NCBI GenBank assembly: GCA_002049455.2
Contig: KV918767.1
Coordinates: 490,256-554,255 of the forward strand
Length of the DNA: 64,000 nt
Direction of reading: 5' to 3'
Source of the DNA: Porphyra umbilicalis
Taxonomy: Eukaryota > Rhodophyta > Bangiophyceae > Bangiales > Bangiaceae
Positions 55,080-64,000 of this stretch are shown here, piece after piece; position 1 is the first letter of the stretch; each line of letters begins with the position of its first letter. The translations under genes were made by a program, and so were the position numbers. The notes beneath the pieces were generated by a model. The model searched no databases. It had not been told where the DNA came from and saw only the letters and a program-made list of their open reading frames with translations.

Positions 55080-58000
55080 TCAGCTCAAGCGCATGCGCTT
55101 GGCGGTCGGCGGGTTGTCGGAGAACGCGTTGAGGATTTCCAAGCCGAGGCCACTCGGGTCGGCGCGCATGAGGTCTTGAAAGGCGGCCGTGCCGATGACC
55201 TCCTTGAAGTGCTGCACGATATACGTGATGCAGTAGCGCTTGAGCCCCGCCGCGTTGTGCGTGTCGGCGACTTGGCAAACGGTAGCCGCGTTGTTGACGC
55301 TGATCGACGCTTCCAGGCGCTCCACGCACGCCGCGCGGAGGCCGTCGAGGCGAAACATGTCGGCCGCTTTGAGCACCTCGAGCGCCAGATCCCCATCCTC
55401 CAACACGACGCAGCCCGAGTAGAGGTAGGAGAGCACCGCGTAAAAGACGGGGTAGGTGACGCCGGGGACGGGGATGACGGCGGCGGAGCCTTCGCGCATG
55501 CGGGAGGAGAACATGCGCCGAAAGTACTCGCCCCGCACGTACAGCACGCACCGGTGGGCGGGGATGGAGCGGCCGTCCACCTCAAACGCCACGTCGGAGA
55601 AGAGCGGATTGCCGAGCAGCGTCGCCGTATCCGCACACACGCGGCAGGCGGGATCGTCCCCCTCCTCCTCGTCCGCGCCGACCCAGTCGGGCGGCAGCAG
55701 CGAGGCGCCGGGCCCGCCGCCGCCGCCGCCGCCCGTGGCGCCCGCACCCCGCGCCACGAGGCGCCCCGCCACGGACCCGGGCCCGCCCGGGAGAGTGAAA
55801 AACGCGGCCGGCCGCGCGCGCTTGCGGCTAAACACGCGGAGGCCCCGCAGCTCGGACAGGTCCGAGTAGAAGCGCGACTTGGTGCGGTCCGACCCCCCAA
55901 ACACGTACATTGAGAAGCGGCCGTCGGCTTCCGCAACAGACACGACCGAGTGCAGCTGGCGGGGCGCCGGCGACGCCCCCCCGACGGGCACGACAAACCA
56001 CTTGCACGCCGCAAAGCGGTACTGGTACACCTCCGTGTTGAGCGCCGAGGAGCGGCCCTCGGTGGAGAGCGCCGGGTCACCCCGCACCTTGCCCCCGAAA
56101 ATAACCATCGAGTCGCCCACAACGGCGGCCTTGTGGCCCTGCAGCGCGTCGGGGCTGTTCCCCGAGTACGCCTGCGTCGACCACACGTACGTTGTCAAGT
56201 CGAGGGCGTGCACGTCCGTCGCCGCATAGTTGTTGCCATTGTGAAATTGGAAGCCGCCGACGACGTACATGGCGCCGTCGTGCACGACGGCGGTGTGTTT
56301 GCACCGGCGAGACGGGAGGAGGCAGTCGGCTTGCGGGGGGCGGGACCACTCCCTGGTCGCAAACGACAGCACGAGGGTGTCGTTGAGCTTGCGCTTCCCG
56401 TCGTACCCCCCAAACACGACCATCTTGTCGCCCGACAGCACCGCCGTGTGCTCCGCGCGCGGCGACGGGGCGCTGTGGCCCCGCGCCGACGTGGCGGCAA
56501 AGAGGGACCAGCGGCGGGTGCTCAGGTGGAACTCCCACACGTCCCCAAGCACGTGGTCGTACGCGTCAAAGCCGCCGTAGATGAAGAGGCGCCCCGACAC
56601 GACCACCGCCGACGCGTGGCGGCGGCGGGCGGGGAGGACGTCATCCCGCGGATCGTCCGCCACCAGCCGCCGCCAAACCCCAGAGTCGCACTCGTACTCG
56701 TACACATCGTTAAAGTGGGAGCCGACATTGCGGCGGCCGGCGGGGGCGGGCCCGCCGCCGCCGCCGCCGCCACCCCCCCACCCCCGCCGGCGGCGCCACC
56801 CCCGGCCACCCCCGCGCCGCCGCCGCCGCCGCCGCCCGCGCCGCGCGGCGCGCCGCTGCGGAGGCCGCCGGGCGCCCCGCCGCCGCCAACGGCGCCCGGC
56901 AGGGCGGCCGCCCCCCCCGCCGCCGCGGCGGCGGCGGCAGCGGCAGGCGCGGCGGCCCCGCCGCCGACCCCCCCGTCGCCAATCCCCCCCCCCGGAAGCG
57001 ACGCGGCGGTCGCTGAGTCGACGTACCCCCCAAACACGTACAGCCGGTGGGAGGCGGCAACGACCGCGTGGCCCGCGCGCGCGCACGGCGCTTCGCCGGC
57101 GACGCTGACCGACGGCATCCACATTGGCTGCACCGCCCCCGTGTAGGGGGACGAGTAGGCGGCCAGCCGCTGCGCCGCGAGCACCTCGACCGCCTCGGCG
57201 CCCGTGATGGCCGAGGGGGGGCGCCGCCGTCGGGCGAGGGCGGCGCCGCCGACCAAAAGCCGCCGCCGCCGGCGTCGTTCCCACCCCCTCTGGCCGCCTC
57301 GGCGGGCGCCGGCGCCGGCGCCCGCCCCCGCTCCCCCGACGCGCCGCTCGGCGCAGCCGCAGCCGCACCCGCGCCCGCCCCACCACCGGCCGACGCGGTG
57401 CTCGCCGCCCCGCCGCCGCCGCCGCCGCCGCCACCCGCCGCCGGATCCGCCCCGCCACCGCGGCCGGCGCTCGACGCGCGCCGGCGGTTGGTGCCCGCCG
57501 ACGCCGCCGACGCTGCCGGCGGGAGCGCCGGGGAGCGCCCGCGGCGGGTGTCCACCGCCGAACCGCCACCCGCCGCCGCCGCCGTTGTCGTTGCCGGCGC
57601 CACCCCCACCGGCGCTACCGGCGGCGGCGGCGCGCCCCTCCCCCCCCCCCCCCCCACCGGCGCCGCCCGCCGCGCCGCGTGCAGCGCCGCCGCCGCCGCC
57701 TCGAGGCGGGTGCGCATGTCGGGGGTGCCCCACCCCCCCCCGGCGGCGGCGCCAAGCCGAGGCGCACGAGCGCCACGCGCATCGCCGTCGGGGCGGCGAC
57801 GGCGAGGGGCAACCCGTTGAGCGTCGCCGCCGCCCGGTGGGGGTCCCACTCGAGCGCTGCCGGCGGCGCGTCGGGGGCGGGCGCCGCCGCCGCTGCCGGT
57901 GCCGCCGCCGCCGCCGCGCCGCCGGCCGCCGCGGGCGGCGCGGCGGCAGGCGGCGGCGCGCCGCCGGTGGGGGCCGCCACCGCGGCCGCGGGGGGCGGCG

Positions 58001-58133
58001 CCGCCGCGGCCGCCGCCGCGGCCGCCGCCGCGGCCGCCGCCGACGCGGCCGCCGACGCGGCCGCCGACACGGCGGCTCCCGCGGCCGCGCGGCCGAGGCC
58101 GGCCACGTTGGGCTCCCCCTTGACCACCGCCAT
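55080..58133 (-). CDS. Kelch-BTB protein (CUL3 adaptor type)
   Basis: ATG at 58133 (MAVVKGEPNVAGLG), TGA at 55082-55080, about 1018 codons. A Kelch propeller covers 57.1-55.87 kb. Its repeats carry the GG and Y-x-F/I-GG signatures (HRLYVFGGYVDSA, GRLFIYGGFDAYDHVLGD, DKMVVFGGYDGKRKLND, GAMYVVGGFQFHNGNN, DSMVIFGGKV, FSMYVFGGSDRTKSRFYSD). A BTB domain lies at about 55.65-55.33 kb (FSDVAFEVDGRSIPAHRCVL, RGEYFRRMFSSRM, VLSYLYSGCV), followed by BACK-like helices. The N-terminal 300 residues are Ala/Pro-rich. The frame switches at 57.73, 57.22 and about 56.77 kb, each at a G/C run and each in the direction of one missing base. Such proteins bring substrates to CUL3 ubiquitin ligases. The C-terminus ends in a basic KRMRLS. 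Confidence 0.85.
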
Positions 58134-58836
58134 GGCGGGCGGCGGGCGGGCGGGGGGGCGTGAGGGGGGGGAGCGGGGGGAAAGGGCACCCAACAGACGG
58201 CGCACAAGGGCGCACGGGGGGGGGCGGTGGGCGTCTCGCCGTAGGCGTCGGCGGGGTGAAACGCCGCGGGCGGCGACGGCGGCGGTGGCGGCGCACCAAC
58301 GCCGCCGGCCGCGGCGGCACGAGTGGCGTGCGGACCGCCCCCCCGCCCCCCCCGCCCCCCCGCCCCCCCCGCCCCCCCGGCCGATGCGATGCGGCGTGTG
58401 CAACCAGCGGCACCCCCCCCCCCCCCCGTGCGCAGTGACCAGGCACGCGCTGGACCGCCGGCACACCCGCGTCGCGTCGGCCCCGCGCGCCGTTCGCGCC
58501 GCCGGCCGTGGGCGTCTGCGGCGGCACGGGCGCCGACCACAACCGCCGCCAGCTGAAGGGCCGACGGCGCGCATGCGAGCGCGAAGGCCCGCCGCACGTG
58601 TCGGCCTGGTCTCCCCTCCTGCACTCTCTTGGTCGTGGTGGTCAACCTCGATACATGCAAAAGTGGGCGCATACCCTCGCAAAAATGGCTTGAACGCAGG
58701 GAATATATATCTACATTAAGCTTGGGTTGAGAGAGTTCGGCCATTGCTGAAAATATTGAGGCTTCAATCCTGACTGAAGGCGCGTTCGCGAAAACACCCT
58801 GGCCTGGGAACTTGAAAATGACCAAACTGAATAAGA

Positions 58837-59000
58837 TATTGCAGTCTTCCCGATTCTGGCCGATCCGGACAAGAACAACCTACAGTCCGCACAACTTCTG
58901 ATTGGTCGAGAGGTCGTATCCGGCCAGATGATGGTTGTCGTGCATCTGTTCTGCACAGTTGTTCACGTCGGGATCGGCCGAAATTGGGGAGACTGCAATA
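58837..59000. mobile_element. MITE, 164 bp, same family as 34302-34477
   Basis: Inverted ends tattgcagtcttcccgattc and tattgcagtctccccaattt (reverse complement of the right end) agree over about 27 of 32 positions through ggccgatcc. The interior shares tggccggata with the 34.3-kb copy. The likely target duplication is TA. Confidence 0.75.
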
Positions 59001-59990
59001 CGTTCACCGCAAGTCGCCCACTTGCTCGTCAACCCCCCCGCCACCCCCCCCTTTCCACCCCTGCCGCTCATCAAGGCCGGCCCAGCACCCCCCGTACCTC
59101 GAGCCAGCAGGCCGTCCTCCCTCCCAATACACCCCACAGCGCGTTGATGAAATCTCGTGTCAGGTTCCAAGGTATCTGCAACAAGGCCGAACCGTATTGC
59201 TGCTCGACCCCTTTGCGTTCAGAGAGAGATCGAAAATGAGTACATAACTCCTCTTTGCCCAATCTTTAAGGAGAAGTTCACATCCTTCGAGACATATGTT
59301 GCGAGACTCGCCGCAATGATCCCTCGGAGGTCTCGGGGAAGAAGTGGAGCAAGACCCTGACGGAGGAAAGGATGTGACACCGGCCAGCATTGAGGATACA
59401 TGCCAAAGATGCATTGAAAGACACGGTCGCTTTATTGTTGCTCGGCGCGGGCACGGGTGGCAGAGCAGACACGAAATCGATAAGAAAGCCACGGTGTGCT
59501 ACAGAGTCACGCAGACATGTAGCTAACTGCACACAGCCGCAAACTCTGACAGAGCTACAGGCCACCGGACAACAGCAAGCTCACCATGTCAGCGACTCGC
59601 GGACACCACGCATGCATGTGCGTATGACACAAGTTACTCGACTTCGATGTCAGCAACACCCATTGGTTTGCAAAGAAACAGAAGCCAAGAAAGAGGAAGC
59701 CATCGCACATATGCATGGTAAGGATACATGGGGGACGGGCGAGCGAACACGAAAAAGAAGTACGTGGTCAGTTCATCCAACCCATCCACCACCCACCCAC
59801 CGCGCGCGTCACACTATCCACACTGCGCCAGTGTGGATCCCCACCCAATCGCCACCACCACTAGTCCAGCGACTGCAAACGTCGTCCGGCCCGTCGTAGA
59901 GTGACTCCCCCCCGCCCCCGTGCGAGCTGGAGAGAATGCGTGGGATGGAGGGGATGCAGATAATAATACGACAGGAACGAGGGCGGTCGG

Positions 59991-60130
59991 CAGGAGGGTG
60001 GGCGGGGCGATCGAACAGAGGGTGGCCGGGGCTTCCGGCCAGGAGGGTGGGTGGGGCGGTCGACCAGAGGGTGGGCGGGGCGGTCCGCCAGGAGGGTGGG
60101 CCGAGCGGTCGGCCAGGAGAGCGAGCGGGG
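59991..60130. repeat. Minisatellite, 24-25-bp unit, five to six copies
   Basis: Alternating units caggagggtgggcggggcga and cagagggtgg... follow in tandem with point differences. Confidence 0.85.
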
Positions 60131-60953
60131 ATGTTGGCAGCACTTGTGCACTTGGGCGGCAGCCAGGAGCGGGGCTGGGGGCAGCATGGCAGTCACCTGC
60201 ACACATGCCGAGGGCGCGCATTGGCGCCGCCCAGCACTTCGAATTATTATTAATCGCCCCGCTATCCCCAAGCACAAGGCTTGACGTTTTCCAGCCCGCT
60301 GGTTGGCTGCCCGGTTGACCGGGGGCGCATCCTGGGTCCCCATTGGTAGCAGACTATCATGCCAACAGGTACTGAACAAAGTCTGGCTGACACAAGCTAC
60401 GACGGTGAGGCGTCCGAGCAGAGGTCTCCATGTGCCCGCAAGAATGCATACTGTGTACGCCAAGTCTGCCTTGAACTGGGTGTGAAGGGTGCCGTTTGAT
60501 CGCGCAAGGAGGACCTGCCCCATGACCCTGCCAGAGCTCTGCACGGCAATGCCAGCAGCCGTCCCACTCTAGCGACACCGTTTGCGCCCCCATCCTCCCC
60601 GACCCCCTCGGCATGTATGTGCAGCCCCCCTCGCCCCCCCCCCCCTGCCAGCAGGAGAAAGGAGTGGGAGAGGACAGGAAAGGAGGCAAGCACAAGTGTC
60701 CGTGGTTGGGCGGTGCCCGCAGCTATTGGGAGTAGACGAGTACGCACATGGGTAGGGGTGACCAGGTGGGTGGGGTAAGAAGGTCTCTGGGGGTGTCAGA
60801 AAGCCTTCTCAGACAGAGCCTTTTAGAGATCGACACAGCGACATTTGCGAGGATGGTGTCACGAGGTTTGCTGCATGGAAAAACATTTCTCTCACGACCT
60901 CTCACGGTTCGCATATATTTTAAGTTCTCCGTGACCCAATTTGACAACGGGCT

Positions 60954-62102
60954 GTGCCGAGGACCCCGACCGCCAGGGCGACCGCGTCGGCGCACACGGG
61001 CGTCGGCAGGCACCCGCGTCACCCACCGGCGGTCCCGTGCCAGTGGCCCGACGACGGCGGTGGCGGCGGCGGCCCCGCCGCCGCCGACGCCGCCGCCGCC
61101 GCCACCACAGCCACCGTGTCCACGACGCCCCCCGTCGCCGCTGCCGCCGCGCTCGCCACCCCGTCGACGCGCGCGCTGCCGACCGGGGCCACGGCAGGGT
61201 CGACCTCAGCCTCCACGCCTGCGGCGGCGGCGACGGGCGCGGGCGCGCCCGCAACGGATCCCGCAGGGAGCGTACCCGCAGGGACAATGGCGACCGTGAG
61301 CGGTGGCGGTGGCGCCGACGCGGCGGCGGCAGGCGCGACCTCAGCCGTCGCCAGCGCCCCCGCCCCCGACCCCATCGCCGCCGCCGGCTGCGGCCCGACG
61401 CCCCACGCGCGACGAGTCGACACCCCCCCCCCCCAGAGGGCGGCTCGGCCTCCTCCTCCCCCCCACGGTCGCCCGCTGCCCACGCCCGCACCGGCGGCGG
61501 GCCCACACTCGCCGACCGCAAGCGGCACCCCACGGCGCGGCCGCCGCCCAGCAACGCCCCCCGCAGGCGCCGCTTTGCCCCCCGCCGCCGCCGCCGCCGC
61601 TGCCGCCATCCCGAGAGGGCCCAATCGACGCGGACCGCCGGGCAACGGTGGCCACGATGGAGCACCCGCCCGTCGAGCGGGCGGCCCACCCCACCAGCCG
61701 ACCCGCCGTCGCCCCCCCCCCAGCCACACGCCGGCGACGCCGTCGTCGCGGCCTCGGTCGTCGCTGTGGCGTGAAGGCAGGCGCGGAACGGCCTCTACCG
61801 GCCCCGTCGGGGGGTGCCACGCACGCACCCCACCGCCGCCACCGTCGTCACCGCCACCGCCTCCCGCGCTGCCGCCGCCGCCGCCGCTGCCGCCGGCTGC
61901 CGCCGGCAAGACGACGGGAGCCCGCAGCGGCGGCCGCCAGCGCCCCGCCCCCGCTGCCCCCGACCAAACCCGCCGCTGCGCGGCGGCCGCAATGCGGGCG
62001 GCGGCGGGCTTGGCGGCCACGGTTGTGGCCGCCAGCGCCCGGGGGGGGGGGGTCACCCGCCGCCGCGCGGCGGCCACCGCGGCGCCGGCGGCAGACGTTG
62101 AC

Positions 62103-62134
<32 letters not shown>

Positions 62135-62531
62135 CGTCAGCGCGCCGCCGGCGACCGACGCTGCAGCGGCGGTCGACGCGGCCGCAAAGCTCAGTGCGGT
62201 GGCGGGCGCGACCAGCCATCAAGGGAGCCCCACGCCCGCCGCCCGGCGCGCGCACGGCTCGCAACGGGGCGGGGCGGACGCGGGCGGAGGAGCGCGCGCG
62301 TCGCGCGTCGCTCAGCACGACGGGGGTTCACGGCGGGCAAAAAAGGAGAAGGGAAAAACACCACCGCCGGCCGGTCGCGCGCCCGCCACGCACGCCGCGG
62401 GTGGGGTCACCGCCGGTCCGACGGGCGGCGGCGGCGGCGGTGGTGCCGCCGCCGCTGCCGACGCGCGCGCGGGGCACCGCCCATGGCAATTGGCGCGGGG
62501 AGGCGCGGGACGCTTCCTACCGCTGCTTTGA
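60954..62531 (+). CDS. Ala/Pro-rich low-complexity ORF, doubtful
   Basis: A 525-codon plus-strand frame is open without a break, which is unusual in this window, but it starts with GTG and has no ATG near its 5' end. Composition is Ala, Pro, Gly, Arg and Thr with only short ordered pieces (AAKLSAVAGATSHQGSP, RAKKEKGKTPP). The opposite strand is also open for 352 codons at 61019-62077 with similarly plausible composition (VDTVAVVAAAAASAAAG). I cannot decide which strand, if either, is coded. Confidence 0.2.
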
Positions 62532-62602
62532 CGAGCTTCATCTTCATCAGCACCAGCCATCGACCAAGAGCGCACGTAACACCGCCCACATGAAGGTTAG
62601 TA

Positions 62603-63130
62603 CAGTCAATCCTCGATGATGGCCCACCCCTACGGCACGAATTGCACTTGCCAGCACTATTGCCACAGCCAGTGCTGAAGGCTACTGTACATCATCAACA
62701 ATCGTGACCAGAAGCTGCCCTCCTGATGCGATCAATGCAGGTCGGTCTCTGAAATGGAGCTCAGAGCCTTGCGCGACGTGAGAATGTGCCTTGATCGCCT
62801 CTCTGGGGCGCTCGTCGGTCGACTCGTTATTGTGCTTCTCACAAAAACTGGACCTCGGTGCATCAGCTTCCGTTGCAAAATCACTGTTTCATTGGCTCAG
62901 GGGGCGGTTCATGATGCTGAACCAGATGTTGCGGATCCAGTTTTTGTGAGAAGCACAATAAAGGCCGACCTGGGCCTTTATGGTCGTTGCGCCAAAAGCT
63001 GGACAGTCCCAGACAGGCGGATCGACGTTTGGGCCAATCAAACGCACAAAAGCGCCTCTTTGACAGGCCTGGACTCTCCACTTTTTGGCGGAAAGACAAT
63101 AGCGGTTGTGACACGGTCGGGGATTGACTG
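62603..63130. mobile_element. Tc1/mariner-type non-autonomous element, about 528 bp
   Basis: The ends CAGTCAATCC and GGATTGACTG are inverted and flanked by TA on both sides (62601-62602, 63131-63132). Similarity of the ends extends to about 14 bases with one mismatch. A second element is nested inside at 62831-62958. Confidence 0.65.
62831..62958. mobile_element. Nested MITE, 128 bp with perfect inverted ends
   Basis: The sequences tattgtgcttctcacaaaaa plus ctgga (62829-62853) and their exact reverse complement (62936-62960) face each other. The outer TA on each side may be the target duplication, with termini TTGTGC. A small palindrome of aaaggcc type follows at 62960-62980. Confidence 0.75.
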
Positions 63131-63318
63131 TACTGTACCGTACAGTATGTGTGCTGAGCCGCCATTGCCAGCAACACTCCGCGCCGCGCCCCACTCCTCG
63201 CGCCATCGCTGCTGGCCCGCGCTCGCCGCTCCTTTGCCGTCCGCCCCCACCCTGCCCTCCCGCACCGCAGCATGCCCCCCCCGAATCGGCGGCCATGCCC
63301 TCCCCCTAACCGGCGGCC

Positions 63319-64000
63319 ATGCCCCCCCCCCCCCCCTCCCCCCCTGCCCGCCACCCTCGCCGCCCGCGAGCGCACGGCGGCGCCCGTCCACCCCACCGCC
63401 GGGTCGCGGCTGGGCGCGGCGGCCCCCCCCCCGCCCCCGTCCCACTGCACGCCGCCTTGGCGGCGGGCGGGGACGCGCACCCAACCCGCCCGCGCGTCTT
63501 TCTCGGCTTTGACGCGGCCGGCCGCCGCCTCCTCTCCTACGAGTGGACGGTGGGGGGGGAGGGGGGGGCGACGACGACGATCGTGCCGTCGTCGCGGACG
63601 ACGACGACGACGGCGACGGCGGCAGCGGCGGCGGCAGCGGCAGCGGCAGCGGCAGCGACGTTGCCGCCAACGGCGGCTGGGCGGCCGCCCCGTGGGCCGC
63701 CGCCGCCCCCCCCGACGCGCCGCCCACGCTGTGGGTGCGGCGGTGGGCGGTCGGCCCCCCCCCCCGCGGGCGTCTCGACGCGTCGTCGCCGGGCGTCGCG
63801 TGCGGCACCGCCGCCGATGCGGCCGCGGCGGCCGTGCGCGTCGTGTGCGCGCCCGCCGCGGGCGTGGAGGCGGTCGTGTTGGCCGAGGCGGGGGGGGGAA
63901 CGTGACCGTCACCCTCTGGTCGACGGCGTCTGAGGGGGGGGGGGGCGGGCGGGGGGGGACACCGAGCACGGGCGCGACGGCGGCGGCAGCGACGATGGCG
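63319..64000 (+). CDS. DCAF15/DET1-like protein, 5' part only (runs off the window)
   Basis: ATG at 63319 is followed by a poly-Pro stretch through C runs. A neighbouring frame then reads TLAARERTAAPVHPTAGSRL. After another C run the frame of the ATG resumes with RPRVFLGFDAAGRRLLSYEW. This last motif resembles the HVFLGF-x-x-x-GRYVLSY segment near the N-terminus of DCAF15-type substrate receptors of CUL4-DDB1 ligases. DET1 has a related segment. After the G run at 63551-63569 another frame continues with PTLWVRRWAVGPPP and VRVVCAPAAGVEAVVLAEAG. The identification rests on one motif and general layout, so it is tentative. Confidence 0.35.

Larger units (their letters stand above)
58134..60953. 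other. Intergenic with repeats
   Basis: The first 500 bases are the GC-rich upstream side of the Kelch-BTB gene. Beyond that the sequence is AT-richer and contains a MITE and a minisatellite. No supportable gene was found. Confidence 0.45.

Noticed and set aside
1-64000. CRISPR arrays, rRNA and tRNA genes, bacterial operons
   Set aside because: No regularly spaced repeats with unique spacers, and no cloverleaf or rRNA sequence could be recognised by eye; spliced genes show the DNA is eukaryotic.

Overview
This is a GC-rich nuclear window from a photosynthetic eukaryote. The best taxonomic clue is a two-exon gene at 52049-53043 for a red-lineage (Lhcr-type) light-harvesting protein. Its presequence has no hydrophobic signal peptide, which fits a primary plastid, so a red alga is the most likely source. 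A Bangiales/Porphyra-like alga would suit the GC richness and sparse short introns, but that is inference. Introns are few and GT-AG (102, 681, 241 and 320 bp seen here), and protein-coding genes carry long Ala/Pro/Gly tracts and homopolymeric G/C runs.

Layout. 1-3.1 kb: non-coding, with several perfect palindromes. 3.3-4.3 kb (+): a secreted Cys/Lys-rich protein. 5.3-8.7 kb (-), extending upstream: a low-complexity protein ending in a PH domain. 11.1-15.5 kb (-): an ankyrin-RCC1-BACK protein of IBtk type. 16.3-18.1 kb: a segment bounded by inverted repeats. 18.27-28.45 kb: a complete but inactivated Ty3/gypsy chromovirus with 397-bp LTRs, which also carries a long broken antisense reading frame between pol and the 3' LTR. 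28.5-35.6 kb: gene-poor, with a long snap-back palindrome, three MITE-like elements or their relatives, and one unrecognised small ORF (-). 35.7-39.5 kb (+): an F-box protein and a FAM50/XAP5 homologue. 41.1-42.9 kb (+): a lysine methyltransferase-like gene with a minisatellite in its intron. 43-48 kb: no supportable gene. 48.1-51.1 kb (+): a secreted PKD/PA14/IPT/sorbosone-dehydrogenase-like protein. 52.0-53.0 kb (+): the Lhcr protein. 53.9-54.5 kb (+): a small membrane protein. 55.1-58.1 kb (-): a Kelch-BTB protein. 58.8-63.1 kb: MITEs, a minisatellite and a low-complexity ORF. 63.3 kb to the end (+): the start of a DCAF15/DET1-like gene.

A theme of the window is that reading frames of clearly conserved proteins (FAM50, IBtk-like, Kelch-BTB, PH) switch frame at long G/C homopolymers. 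Most switches fit the loss of one base, so these genes are probably intact and the deposited sequence carries homopolymer errors. In contrast, the retrotransposon is genuinely damaged: three TAG stops, a frameshift away from any homopolymer, and lost zinc-binding residues. No operon-like arrangement exists. The genes are independent eukaryotic units: ubiquitin-ligase adaptors (F-box, Kelch-BTB, IBtk-like, possibly DCAF15-like), an RNA-processing/chromatin factor, a plastid antenna protein and two secreted proteins.
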